Source of the DNA: Dallia pectoralis
Taxonomy: Eukaryota; Chordata; Actinopteri; Esociformes; Umbridae
Reading direction: 5' to 3'
Length of the DNA stretch: 64,000 nucleotides
Assembly: GCA_029465975.1 (NCBI GenBank)
Contig: CM055758.1
Location: 10,169,845-10,233,844, forward strand
The notes beneath the pieces are model-generated. The model was not told the origin of the DNA. It saw nothing but the letters and a program-made list of their open reading frames with translations, and did not search any database. A program made the translations under genes and the position numbers. Position 1 is the stretch's first letter. Each line of letters starts with the position of its first letter. This document shows, in pieces, positions 45,442 through 58,932 of the stretch.

Positions 45442-47240
45442 CCTGGTCCGCCAGCTGACCACCCCACAGCTGCACCTCAACCCAACACGCCAGTGTACCC
45501 ACGGTTATGCGCTTGCCTGCTTAGGGCTGTGCAACAGTGCTCCCTGTTATCGTCATGCCAACCATTGTTCGGCTTTTTGACTGTTTACAGCTTCCGAAAA
45601 AAGGCTCCTGTTGAACCCCGCCCCACCTGGTTACTGATGGTCAGTGTTTTGTCTTTTCGTTTTGTTACCATGGTTACGTGTGTGTTTCCATGGCTCCCAC
45701 CAAGCTGTGTTTCGCCTGATGACGGAAAAGGGGAGGAGGGGGTCGAGTGGGGAAACGGACTCTCTCCACCCAATCGTTTATTGTTTTACATTTACCACAG
45801 TTGCGCACACACAGTTTACTGTTACTTGTTTATGTGTGTGGATCTCTGGATGGACACAAGCTGAGCTGACTAGAAGGCACGGCAGAGGCTGAAGAAGCAC
45901 CTGGCAGTGTGGATCCAGTCCTTTTGGTTGAGTCCCGAGCCTCACTGACCCAAACGTGGTCCACGGTTCCTTTATTTATGTTCTCCCCAGACAACATGTG
46001 AAATGGCCATATGGGATGACATCCTTTTTTTAATTTGTGCCATAAGTTCAGGAGTGCCGAGCGAGGTGTTTGTTGTAATATAACTGCATGGCTGTGACCA
46101 GGCTATAGCCAATGTTATAATAGGGCTTACAAGTACTGTTCAGGGGTAATGGCTTTTCTATGAGACGGATGCCTCCTGCATCCAATATAGGTCACCGGCG
46201 ACGGGTCAAGGTCGCAGCCAGCCAATGACAGCCCATCAATGCCTTTCACCGAAAATGCAAATTCCTTTCCCTGTTCTCTCCCTAGGTTCTCTGTAGGCAC
46301 CTACACACTTCACACAGACGGACACTTAGCCTTAAATATTGTCCGCTCCAGTATTTTAACCACAGACACAGACGTTTGTAGAGCTACGCCCCAGAATGCC
46401 CCCGTGTTGCTGTAGTTTGTGTGTGTGTGTGTGCCTTATTATAGTGATCGAATACACCCGCCCGGTCCAGTGTTAAGTAATGTTGACCGTCAGACGTGGG
46501 ATCTGAGGAGAAAACACACTTGTCTTTAGTGTGTCTGACTTATGATGTCAGAGTGTTCCTGCTCTCTGGCCTGTGTGTGTGCAAGGATGTGTGTGTGTGT
46601 GTGTGTTGATAAAGTGCTCCACTAGATTTCTGCTGTAAAGAAAACATGCTTGCCCTTGCTGTTGTCTGTTCCACAGTCCCCCAGAGCTTTTCCATTGGGT
46701 AGAGTAATGCCATCTATCAATCATGTCCAAACTGTAATCTTGGTTTTGTTCTTTTTAGCCAGCTGTTTAAAATAACTGTTGTAAAAAAAAAAAAAAAATC
46801 AAGAAGAAAATTACTGAAGGTGACTTTTAAAAAGGCAGAATAATGCCTGCTGGTGGCCTCTGCATGACCTCTTGGCCTTGAGTTTTCTCTTCCAGGTCAA
46901 ATGCTGCTTCGTGTCATTTCAAATATTTTTTTCTCCGTAATTGTGGAATCCATCTATTTAAATGTGGTTTGGTTTCCATTGTCCATATTAAACCTCAGAT
47001 TGAGCAATACACCAATCCTAATTGACATTTGTTAGTTATGTTTTTAAACCGCTTCATATTTGTTTTGGTAAAGGCATTAACAGTATTACTGTGCATTTCC
47101 CCCACCTCATGTTTTAGAGAGCCTGAATGTTGTCTTTTTAATTCATAAAATTAAAATTGTGCCTTTTATTTTCTTATAGCATTTCTGTGTGTTAATATTT
47201 CCCATGGTATGGCCCTTTATGTACAGAACGAGTAAATAAA
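45442..47240 (+). other. crkl: crkl 3'UTR with polyadenylation signal at 47235-47240
   Basis: About 1.8 kb from the stop codon to AATAAA at 47235. It carries short (TG)n runs at 46419-46432 and 46588-46605 and an A-run at 46782-46798. A long 3'UTR is usual for CRKL. Open frames in it (up to 123 codons) show no domain. The 3' end is inferred from the hexamer. Confidence 0.6.
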
Positions 47241-47584
47241 ATTGACGTCTACTTCTTTAAGTTGCTATGATCTCTTTATTATCAGGGTGTGCCATTGCCC
47301 CACATAATTCTGTTCATCTGCTCAGCACAGATTTGGAGGGGGATGTGTTGTTTGCAGCAGGGCTGACTAAATATCTGGAGCAGGGGACAGTTCCTCTGCC
47401 TCAGTTCTGTAAGTTCCAGTTTCAGTGTGTCTGTGCCCAGGAGAAAGAAAGCAATTAATGACTTTTAATGAAGTGCTAATAAAAGAATGCTTGCACACGC
47501 AGTACTGACCTAGAGTTAAAAACTTCTCAAGGGCAAAGTTGTCATTCCTACTGCTATTAATAAAGGTAAACTCTTCTGTCATTA

Positions 47585-50168
47585 GGTGCATACAGATCTA
47601 GATACATGTAATACGAACACCTCTGTCATTAGGTCTGTATTAGGAACATGTACAGGGTGTATACAGATATACATACATGTAATACAAACACCTCCCCAGT
47701 CATTAGGTCTGTATTAGGAACATGTACAGTGTGCATACAGATCTACATACATGTAATACAAACACCTCCCCAGTCATTAGATCTGTATAAGGAACATGTA
47801 CAGTGTGCATACAGATCTACATACATGTAATACAAACACCTCCCCAGTCATTAGGTCTGTATTAGGAACATGTACAGTGTGCATACAGATCTAGATACAT
47901 GTAATACAAACACCTCTCATTAGGTCTGTGTTTGGAACATGTACAGTGTGCATACAGATCTAGATACATGTAATACAAACACCTCCCCAGTCATTAGGTC
48001 TGTATTAGGAACATGTACAGTGTGCATACAGATCTACATACATGTAATACAAACACCTCCCCAGTCATTAGGTCTGTATTAGGAACATGTACAGTGTGCA
48101 TACAGATCTAGATGCATGTAATACAAACACCTCTCATTAGGTCTGTATTAGGAACATGTACAGTGTGCATACAGATCTAGATACATGTAATACAAACACC
48201 TCTCATTAGGTCTGTATTAGGAACATGTACAGTGTGCATACAGATCTACATACATGTAATACAAACACCTCCCCAGTCATTAGGTCTGTATTAGGAACAT
48301 GTACAGTGTGCATACAGATCTACATACATGTAATACAAACACCTCCCCAGTCATTAGGTCTGTATTAGGAACATGTACAGTGTGCATACAGATCTACATA
48401 CATGTAATACAAACACCTCTCATTAGGTCTGTATTAGGAACATGTACAGTGTGCATACAGATCTACATACATGTAATACAAACACCTCCCCAGTCATTAG
48501 GTCTGTATTAGGAACATGTACAGTGTGCATACAGATCTAGATGCATGTAATACAAACACCTCTCATTAGGTCTGTATTAGGAACATGTACAGTGTGCATA
48601 CAGATCTAGATACATGTAATACAAACACCTCTCATTAGGTCTGTATTAGGAACATGTACAGTGTGCATACAGATCTACATACATGTAATACAAACACCTC
48701 TCATTAGGTCTGTATTAGGAACATGTACAGTGTGCATACAGATCTAGATACATGTAATACAAACACCTCTCATTAGGTCTGTGTTTGGAACATGTACAGT
48801 GTGCATACAGATCTACATACATGTAATACAAACACCTCCCCAGTCATTAGGTCTGTATTAGGAACATGTACAGTGTGCATACAGATCTAGATGCATGTAA
48901 TACAAACACCTCTCATTAGGTCTGTATTAGGAACATGTACAGTGTGCATACAGATCTAGATACATGTAATACAAACACCTCTCATTAGGTCTGTATTAGG
49001 AACATGTACAGTGTGCATACAGATCTACATACATGTAATACAAACACCTCCCCAGTCATTAGGTCTGTATTAGGAACATGTACAGTGTGCATACAGATCT
49101 AGATGCATGTAATACAAACACCTCTCATTAGGTCTGTATTAGGAACATGTACAGTGTGCATACAGATCTAGATACATGTAATACAAACACCTCTCATTAG
49201 GTCTGTATTAGGAACATGTACAGTGTGCATACAGATCTACATACATGTAATACAAACACCTCTCATTAGGTCTGTATTAGGAACATGTACAGTGTGCATA
49301 CAGATCTAGATACATGTAATACAAACACCTCTCATTAGGTCTGTGTTTGGAACATGTACAGTGTGCATACAGATCTACATACATGTAATACAAACACCTC
49401 TCATTAGGTCTGTATTAGGAACATGTACAGTGTGCATACAGATCTACATACATGTAATACAAACACCTCTCATTAGGTCTGTATTAGGAACATGTACAGT
49501 GTGCATACAGATCTAGATACATGTAATACAAACACCTCTCATTAGGTCTGTATTAGGAACATGTACAGTGTGCATACAGATCTAGATACATGTAATACAA
49601 ACACCTCCCCAGTCATTAGGTCTGTATTAGGAACATGTACAGTGTGCATACAGATCTAGATGCATGTAATACAAACACCTCTCATTAGGTCTGTATTAGG
49701 AACATGTACAGTGTGCATACAGATCTAGATACATGTAATACAAACACCTCTCATTAGGTCTGTATTAGGAACATGTACAGTGTGCATACAGATCTACATA
49801 CATGTAATACAAACACCTCCCCAGTCATTAGGTCTGTATTAGGAACATGTACAGTGTGCATACAGATCTACATACATGTAATACAAACACCTCCCCAGTC
49901 ATTAGGTCTGTATTAGGAACATGTACAGTGTGCATACAGATCTACATACATGTAATACAAACACCTCCCCAGTCATTAGGTCTGTATTAGGAACATGTAC
50001 AGTGTGCATACAGATCTAGATACATGTAATACAAACACCTCTCATTAGGTCTGTGTTTGGAACATGTACAGTGTGCATACAGATCTACATACATGTAATA
50101 CAAACACCTCATTAGGTCTGTGTTTGGAACATGTACAGTGTGCATACAGATCTACATACATGTAATAC
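47585..50168. repeat. 2.6-kb minisatellite of 69-bp and 74-bp units
   Basis: About 36 copies of a unit containing GGAACATGTACAGTGTGCAT, ACAGATCTAGATACATGTAA and TACAAACACC. Two length forms alternate, differing by 5 bp: the long form has CCCCAGTCATT and the short form CTCATT. Further variants are CTACAT/CTAGAT/CTAGATGC and TATTAGG/TGTTTGG. Left and right ends carry degenerate units. It lies 350 bp beyond the crkl polyadenylation signal. Confidence 0.97.
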
Positions 50169-53100
50169 CAACAGCGTGTGATGCGCACGCTGATACACAC
50201 TGCCAAGTACATGCTCCGACTCAACTGTGGCCTACTCTGCGGTAACCACGGCTGCAGGGTGTCTCGGTGACAGAGTGACAATGTAAATAAAGCCATTACG
50301 TAACCGTCTCTGGGTCTGTGTGCTCCTGAAATAAACACGCACGTAGCCTGCCCTGCTACGTTTAGCATTTACCAACTGCATAAACTCTCAGGGTCAGCAG
50401 AGAAGTGATTTCCCACAAGAGGGCATTGTTCTGCGCTAAATCTAAAGCTATCGTGTGTGTCTTTCTCTTAATATTTATATCGCTTATTATTACATTGAAG
50501 CCAACAGATGCATCACTTCCCTCACCAGCTTTATACTATAGATTCTCAACAAGGTCCCAGGAAGCAAAACCAGTTATATCTGCAGTCTGTACCAACCCGC
50601 AATATGTCCTGGATTATTTAGCTGTCTCCGTGAAAAGCCTCACCGCTCTGCTCTTTTCCCTTGGCAGAATGACTCCGTCAGGTTAAATTGGAGTCATCAA
50701 TGACAACGTGAATGTATTCATTTGGTCTGTAATAGCTGTGGCTCCGGCGGTATTTTCTGGAGTGAACCAGACTGTGGTTGACGGCTGACCTCCCACCGGG
50801 CTGTGAAGCACCGTGTCGATCCATGTCTCTCTTCAGTCCATTACCCGCTCGCCCTCAAGCTAATTGTTTGCAATGTTGGATTGAAGAGTCCAAATTGATG
50901 CCTACTGCCCTCTGAGCGGTGAAAGATTTGGAAAACTCAATCCCTGTGGTAAATACTGCGCTGGAATGCAACTGTGTCACGGTCTGGGTTGGTTAATGAG
51001 TGGGCATTGATTGGCTTTGTAAATGAAAATGTTGACACAAAGGGTACTCGCTCTGTAATATTGACGGTCTGTCGGTAATTTGTTTGGGTGCATTGATGCG
51101 GTTCTGTGTGTGTGTGTGTTTGTGTGCGAGAGCAATTAGATGCCCCTTGAGCCCGGTATGTCTCTTCTGTTCTCTCACTGTGATGGCATTCCCTCAACTC
51201 TGGTCTGCTGAGTCACGCCGTCCTCTCTGTTGTCTAATCTCCCCTCTGGACCATTCATTCATCCTGTAGATAAATGCTATTTTCACCTTGGCTGACTTTG
51301 TGTCAATGCAGCAGAAGTACAGAACAAATTATTAGCCCATCGTCTATTTTAGTTCATATTTAATTAGTCATGGTCAGCTGAACCAATGCTCTTTCTCAGA
51401 TTGCTTTCAGACTGACAACATCTGAAACTTGTTTCTTTTTACGACATTGAAGGCGGGAAGTGGTTTTGGATGTCATGGTGATTCCTGTCAAGGTCGACAC
51501 ACTGTATCAATTGTTCTCAAATGTTTGATTGTTGTGCAACAATGGACTCGTTTGTGTTTGTCTTCACCCTTATTTCAAACATTTTTCCTGTTGGGATTTA
51601 ACCTTGTGCAAAAAGTGTCAGCAGACATCAAAATCTAATTTGTATTTCAAAGAAGCCATTACTCGAAAAGTACCGTCTACAGACATGACAGGAACTAGCT
51701 GCAATGTAGAAATAGTTTTATTTCTGGTCATATGAGCTAGATAAAGCTTTATGACCAAAACCCAAAGAAAAAGATATAATGCTTATCAAACACTTGTCAT
51801 GTCTCAATATACTACTTCCCTACAGTAAAAAATGGTGGAAGCAACATTGTAATTTTTTGGATTTTATTTGTAGGCGCACCTGATGAGGGTGATTTTCCTT
51901 CCTAAGTCTTTAACTTAGCATTGGGCTAATAGCGTTGGGCTAATAGCATTGGGCTAATAGCATTGGGCAAATAGCAATAGCAAGGCTTGTGGGCATCTTG
52001 TCGGCAAAACTGAACACACTCATGCATTCCAGAGACTCTGATACAAATAGAGTAACTTATGAGTTTGCAGATCCAACCATTTGGTCAAGGTGACTGTCAT
52101 TGTGACAACAAAACTGCCACTGTCATTGTGACAACAAAACTGCCACTGATGACTTTTGACAGATATGGCGATATCTAAGGCCCTGTCTGAATTTCCTGTT
52201 CCCCTGGCTTTCCCCTTTCGATTGATGTATACCGCGCATTTTTCGGTCTCAAACTGTTGCATATACAAAAAGATGAGGAGATGTGGCGCTTTGTGAAAGA
52301 ACCACTGACCCTGGCCTTCGGGAGAACAAGCTCTAAGAAACACAATGGCCTTGACGCCGGCACTATCCATTAAACATTTATGGCACAGATGCTCCTACTT
52401 TCTGCCCTGGAAACCAGAACCAACCCTATAATCGTGGAGTCCTTCTCTCTCTGTGTCATCCGAATTGCATTTTACCGAGACGAAGACTAATCTTGAGCCA
52501 CTTCCAGATCCATCTTAATCCTGCCTTGCCAACCACCCTATGACTTATTCATGCGCGTCTGTGCTCTTCATGGTAAGTAATGGACCTACCATTAGATCCC
52601 TCTGTCCGGCGGTATCTTCTTGAGAAACATTGATACCCCTTCATGATGGAACCAGCTAGTGCTTGTTTTGAATGGATATGTCGACAAAAATGTATGGTAC
52701 AATTGTCCTTTACTTTCCATTGTGTCTGATGACCTATCGTGTCATGTTCTATTACAAGCTGTTTTTCACTTGTGCCTAATACCAGAGTTAGCTTAATTAG
52801 CAAAAAACATGTCTTTACAGAATGGAGCGAGAAGACACTTCCCAATAATACAGGAAATAAACAATTGATACAATTTTTGAACAAAAGTTGCTGGTAAACG
52901 TGAGAAATTTCTGTGCAATTGCAAAAATAAGAATATAAATAATTTTATTGCTAAAATAACAACGTTCTCGAAGCAAAGTCAAACAGTTCAGTAAGGTTAA
53001 AGTGAGTTTGGTGGGATGTTTAGGAAGTTTCCACATTTCGTTGATGCTATATATAAGCTCACTATGAAGTGGCATAAGTAAACAATAGCTAATAGTGAAT

Positions 53101-53584
53101 TATCCCACTATGGACGGAAACTTCAACCACATATCGTATGGTGAAATATACTTTCATTCATTTTAAGACTTGACATATTCTCTACAGAGAATTATCTTGA
53201 TATGGGAATATTATGAAAAACATAGAATTTTGGATATCATTACAAATTCGGATTTCAGTCATTTTAACACATTATTATTTTTATTAATGCACCATTCAAG
53301 CATTAACACCCACATACATTTGCAGTTCATATAAATCAAGAGGCACTTTACCAGTCCAGATTTGTACTTTTATTTGATGCAAGATGATCCCTTAGTTTAA
53401 CAGTAGTATATAGACTGATGGTCACTTTAAATATATGGTTTTGCTTTAAACAGCCATTTCATGCTTCAGCTAACTTTAGCCACCACTAGCTAAAAACTAT
53501 ATAGAATTTATCAGGGCGTGTGATCATGTTTAATTAATAATGGCTAAATGTACAAAATAGATTTCATGTAATGTTTTAGCATGA
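50169..53584. other. Intergenic region between crkl and the T-box gene; small tandem repeats only
   Basis: No gene recognised. Small features: (TG)n at about 51105-51120, a four-copy 13-14 bp tandem (GCATTGGGCTAATA) at about 51917-51975, and a direct 29-bp duplication at about 52088-52146. The sequence could hold regulatory elements for the flanking developmental gene, but I see no specific evidence. Confidence 0.55.
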
Positions 53585-53590
53585 TTTATT
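53585..53590 (-). terminator. T-box gene candidate polyadenylation signal
   Basis: TTTATT on the plus strand reads AATAAA on the minus strand, about 255 bases past the stop. Positional inference only; other candidates lie further left. Confidence 0.45.
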
Positions 53591-53843
53591 TTCAAACTCT
53601 CACACGCTCTAATCATTTAATTAAGTGTTTTTTAGGGTGAGAAACCATCCAACTTCCAAGTTGAAAACGCGAAACTCTCCTAAGTATAGTATGATATGAC
53701 CTTCTGCTCTTTAAACTGTCGGTTTGATTGAATATTGCACACACTCCACACACACACACACACAAACACGTGCACAACCGCGAACATGTTAAAATAACCC
53801 CCTCATACAATATCGGTTAATATGTTACATGTTATATATATAA

Positions 53844-56800
53844 CTATTGTGGTCTGTCTGTCATATCAGCCTCATTGTCCAAACTCAGGTACTGGCTCCA
53901 GCTCCACTCTGACACAGAGTTGCCAGGCTGATAGCTTCCGCGTTGGCTGGTACTGTGGTTTGTGGTCAGTGTTTGGCTGGTGAGGAAGGGCAGGTGAGGC
54001 GAGTACTGTCCGGGGTAACGTCCTGCACTCCCCTCCCCCCACTGACCCATGCCCGGGTCAGCGGAGTAGTGCCCATGGAGTGGGTAACCATAACCAACGG
54101 ACCCAGGATACGTTTTGGAGGAGACGGGCAGGTGGACATGGGATTTGTAGTCCGGCAGCAATTTGTAGTCCTGGGACATCGTGGGAGCCATAGGATGGTA
54201 CCGGTGACACGTGTCGCTGACAGGGTCACGTCTGGTCGCATCGTGCCCGGGTACGGTGGCCACATCTGTGGCATGAAACGACCTGGCAGGAGATGGAGAT
54301 GGTAGTCTGCCATACACCGCTGATCTGGAGAGGATGACAGAAGATAACGCTGTTCACTGAGACGCTCATGACTCAAGGACTCAACATCTCAGAGTACTTT
54401 TAATTCCCACGATGGATCATCTGTTGAACATGGCACTTTTATTGGCACAATATGCCCCCGGGTTAACTCTTGTGTGGTGTGCTGGTTGTTAACTTGACCC
54501 TTGTACGCAGTGATACACTTCTCCTACAACAATCAAAGACTAGGATGTACAACAGGAGGTAAGCAAACCCTAGTCCTGGATCGTCACATAACCTCCTTAA
54601 GAAACCCCTGAACTTATCCGATAACTAAGTGGTCGCCTAGTTGCGATAATTAACCCCATAGTACACAGGATTTAGAATTCCTCACCCGCATTTACAATGA
54701 AGGCTTTGGGCCTAACAAAGTGAGCGTATGTGGTCATGTGTGGCCGCAGGATGTACAGTACCTGTATGGCTGGAACGTTCTGGATGAATGACCGGGCACC
54801 ATCTGCTCTTCAGAAGAGTAGTCCGGTTTGTGTTCATGGAGCTCCAGCAGATCAGTGTGTAGACTCTGGCCCTGGGACGGGTCCTGTTCTGTGGTCCACG
54901 AGGAGAACATCACGGGAACCGACTCTTTCCCTGTGCCTCCCACCATCACCCTCTGTTCCACTGGATCTAACTCTAATTTTGCCCTCTGGAGGTCTGTTTG
55001 GGAAAAGGTATTGAATGAATACAACTCTCAGAAAGCCAATGGACTGGACAACCTTTACAACCTTTGTGTGACAGTGTCATAGGTTTTTGAGGCGTAACTA
55101 TTTATATTGGTTAGTACCCGGTGGACTTTTGTACTCTTGGTCTTTGACTTGTTTGGCTCTCTTTGTATTGTTCCCTTGACTCTGGTTAGGTCGACACCTG
55201 GGTGGGGAAATTGAACCAATATATTTAGATATCTTTCTATGTCCGCATCCTGGCACAGTGAAATGGTTTGACTGATACCAACCTCTTGCTGTGAGTGCGG
55301 CTGTTCTCCCCTTTGAATCCTTTGGCAAAGGGATTGTGGTCGATCTTCAGTTTAGCAATCTGACGGGTTAGGAGAGAACACGTCAGATGTCGTCGCACTC
55401 GTTCGCTGTTCGGTCGGTGTGCCGTTTTTGCACGGTACGCTTTCAATGAAACGGTTCGCCCAAAATACCTTGGTATTCTGGTACGCGGTGACTGCCGTGA
55501 AGGACGTCTCAGGGAAGGAGAAGGCGTGGAAGTGTCCCCAGTGTGCGCTGTGCAGACTGTCCGTCTGGACCACATAGAAGCGTGGGATGTAACGATGCAT
55601 GGAGTGCAGGATGATCTGAGGACAGGACAGGAGACAACACAGGTTGATTCAATAAATCACGGGCCTTTATGGACGGTGCCACTGATTACTGAGCGACATA
55701 GCGCGCCGGCTGGAATGTGCAGGGTAAGCGGGTCTCTTACATGGCCGTGCTGGTCCAGAGTATTGTTGGTGAGTTTGATCTTGAGGAAGGACACGGATTG
55801 TTTCATCCAGTAGGAACCGGGGGCGGGGGAGTCCGGGTGGACATACGTGCGGCAGGGAAGTTGGGGCTCCGCTTTCCCAGCGACGTCCCACTGGCCCTTA
55901 TTCCACTGTGGAGACGGAGGGGGAGGGGATACGGGGGGTCACCCAGGTGCGAACGAAGACGAGACTCAACACGTGGACACTCAGTGACGCACGCGTGAAC
56001 ACGCAATTCGTACCGCATGAACACGCAATGCATAATGCATGAGCAAATTGTAGCCTGTGGTACACGCGTGTGCAATATAATCAGCAACATATATGAAAGA
56101 ACTGCTGTAACAAACCCCCCCGTGGGCAAAAACAACAGTCTATTAAGGGGAGGGCCACTGGAAGGACGGAAGAGTGATTGCTTCTCATTCACTTTGATTG
56201 GAGCGGGGGAGGTTAGTGGAGCAGTGACGCTAAATGGCTACACCACCAGCTGGGTGTAAAAAAACAGGAAGTTGTAATGGCCTTTGATATGCAGCATGTG
56301 TGGTGATTGGCTGGGTGTGGGCGGGACACCGTCTGAACAACAGGCTGGATGAAGACTGATTGCTGGGTGAGAAAAAGCTTCTCCGCTCTTAGACCTCCTG
56401 TTCACTGACAGAAGGAGGCCTGGCTATTTTTGAAAGTATGACACATTTCTTTCAGGAAAAAACAATGTCTCGTAAACAGTGTTTCTACAATGTTTCACTT
56501 TCCTTAAATGCACCGCGTTACACATATGAGCCATTCGAATCGGCTGAAAGTTCTTACCTTGTATCTGTAGGTGTCCACAGGTATCATTTCCACTATGAGG
56601 ACATAGTTGGTGTAGTGTTGAAGTCCAGATAAACAGACGTTACAGTGGGGAAACATCCTCCTGTTACACAGAAACAACAGTATTATCCTATCCGTTCTGT
56701 ACCACATCCCTATGGTCTAAACTAGCATATAGCATGCTAGCAGTACAAACAGTTTCCCTACAACGCCAAAGCACGTTGGTGTTTCAATCAGGGTGAAGAG

Positions 56801-57651
56801 CAGTCCGTTCACACGGCAACATAAACGGGACGTGGGACATGCAAATAGGACGCGACCAAACAGCAGCTTGTTTTGTAGGTGGCAGCAGCCATAATGAGGA
56901 AATGAACAACGACGTGTCTCACCGGCCATGTTTGGTGATGATCATCTCCGTCCCGATGTCGTGGAAGGATCTCCAAAGGTCTGACTTCTCCAGGGTCATG
57001 GTGATGTCGCCCTGGTGGTGAGGGTCGGCTGCTGGGGGAGACGTGGCCATCGTGTCGGGCTTTAGCTCTGGAGAGAGAGCGAGCAAGATCGCAGAGCCTT
57101 ACAGACGATCCTTTCAATCATTCAATAGACTTTCTCACTTCTCAGACCACTCACCTGTTAACCCAGTCGAGTTTAAGAAAGAGTTGTAATGCTTACCAGA
57201 CATATGCTGCATTTCCTAGAGTCTTCCACAATGGTTTACGGTTATAGAGAAATTCCTTCTGCAAATCCGTGTGCTGTCGTCCCTTGTGTTTCTTTGCTAT
57301 ACGGCGAGTGGCGCAGTGGAGATGCTGGTCCTTGGATCATCTGAAGCCTACTATCAACCTAAAAATGTCCCCCATCCATACCTTTCACTTGTGGACTTGA
57401 GAAAGTTTGACCTCCGGAGTTCATTGGTCAGAAGAATGGGGGAGCGGCCTGTGAGATTAAAATGAGAGTGGTTCCATCAGAGTGTTGGGGGAGGCGTTAT
57501 CTGGTTTCTGACCTTTGATGTCCCTCATCAGGCTGGGTGATAGCCGTGGAGGTGCCATACTCTCCTGCTGTTCAGGGATTGCTGCCTGAACATGACCTTC
57601 TGTTTCTAGAAAATACGACTTACTCTTTCCATACGTACTGTAGTCACCCAT
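53844..57651 (-). CDS. T-box transcription factor, Tbx6/Tbx16 (VegT) group, 8 exons, 494 aa
   Basis: Exons in transcript order 57651-57513, 57067-56923, 56660-56558, 55905-55741, 55615-55469, 55359-55279, 54985-54762, 54324-53844 join in phase to 494 codons plus TAG. The T-box is at about residues 67-250: GTEMIITKHGRRMFPHC, WNKGQWDVAGKAEPQLPCRT, YVHPDSPAPGSYWMK, LTNNTLDQHGHIILHSMHRY, FPETSFTAVTAYQNTK, IAKLKIDHNPFAKGF. GTEMIITK...RRMFP and HPDSPAPG place it with Tbx6/Tbx16/VegT rather than Tbx1 or Tbx2. Outside the T-box it is not recognisable; the C-terminus is rich in Ser, Pro, Tyr and His. Known: this group controls paraxial mesoderm and somite formation. Chicken TBX6L, as I recall, lies near CRKL/MED15, which would make this tbx16 or tbx16l; I cannot decide. 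The exon 54985 acceptor could instead be near 54994, but that breaks the frame with the best donor. Confidence 0.9.
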
Positions 57652-58249
57652 CTCTAATATGGGATGTTTTGCTCAAAAGGAACTTTAAAGGTTGAACATC
57701 TTGGGGCTTTTCGGTGTTACATTTTACATATTCGAAATTTACATTTGAGTATTCAAGCAGAACATGGTTGTTCCAACTGGCTATCAGAAAATCTATGGGA
57801 TAACATTTATTTATTAAACCAGGTCGGTTATTATTTATTTATTTATCCCAGGACATCATACATACATAGCATGCACTCTACCACTGAGTCAGTCATCTGC
57901 CTGAATGTCTGCTTAATTACTGAAATATTTGTGTGTTGTACAAATAAATGTGTATGTTTGGGAATTTCACTGTAATTAAATTAAAATAAATCAGAATTAA
58001 TCATGTGTAATCAGATGGATAAAGAAGGTCAAATTACACCCCCCGTAATTGCTAATGGTAAAGATCTGTATTTGTCGTTATATATTTTGTCAGATCATCT
58101 TGACCATTGTGTTATCAGGATTCATTTAGATGGTCGAACCAGTCACATCACTAACAAAGACAAATTAACTTGAGTTGCTTTGAGTTACCGTTGCTATTGG
58201 ACAAACTGCTGCATACAGTGAGGGTTGACGCGGTCTGTGTCGGCATAGA
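57652..58249. other. Upstream of the T-box gene; AT-rich, nothing recognised
   Basis: About 600 bp that should include the T-box promoter (minus strand). No TATA box or CpG island stands out. ATTTATTTATTT-type AT-rich sequence lies at 57830-57848. Confidence 0.45.
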
Positions 58250-58932
58250 GAATGGGACAGTTTCATCCAGAGACCCAGTCTCTAACCTGTCTGTTAGGTT
58301 GGTAGAGAATGTGACAGTTTCATCCAGAGACACAGCCTCTAATACGTCTGTTAGTTTGGTAGAGAATGTGACAGTTTCATCCAGAGACACAGTCTCTATT
58401 ATGTCTGTTAGTTTGGTAGAGAATGTGACAGTTACATCCAGAGACACAGTCTCTATTATGTCTGTTAGGTTGGTAGAGAATGTGACAGTTACATCCAGAG
58501 ACACAGTCTCTATTATGTCTGTTAGTTTGGTAGAGAATGTGACAGTTACATCCAGAGACACAGTCTCTATTATGTCTGTTAGTTTGGTAGAGAATGTGAC
58601 AGTTACATCCAGAGACACAGTCTCTATTATGTCTGTTAGTTTGGTAGAGAATGTGACAGTTACATCCAGAGACACAGCCTCTAATACGTCTGTTAGTTTG
58701 GTAGAGAATGGGACAGTTACATCCAGATACACAGTCTCTAATACGTCTGTTAGTTTGGTAGAGAATGGGACAGTTACATCCAGAGACACAGCCTCTAATA
58801 CGTCTGTTAGTTTGGTAGAGAATGGGACAGTTACATCCAGAGACACAGCCTCTAATAGGTCTGTTAGTTTGGTAGAGAATGGGACAGTTACATCCAGAGA
58901 CACAGCCTCTAATAGGCCTGTTAGTTTGATGT
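58250..58932. repeat. 57-bp minisatellite
   Basis: About twelve copies with period 57, containing TTAGTTTGGTAGAGAATGTG and ACAGTTACATCCAGAGACAC. GTGACAG copies sit to the left and GGGACAG copies to the right, a polarity typical of unequal exchange. The period is a multiple of 3 and stop-free in three frames, giving false ORFs of 206-259 codons on both strands. Confidence 0.96.

Noticed and set aside
47585..50168. Regularly spaced repeats considered as a CRISPR-like array
   Set aside because: Units are contiguous and no unique spacers lie between them; the genome is eukaryotic with no cas genes.
53943..54305. 120-codon plus-strand frame opposite the last T-box exon
   Set aside because: Antisense shadow; the minus strand joins the T-box exons in phase and ends in a stop at 53844.
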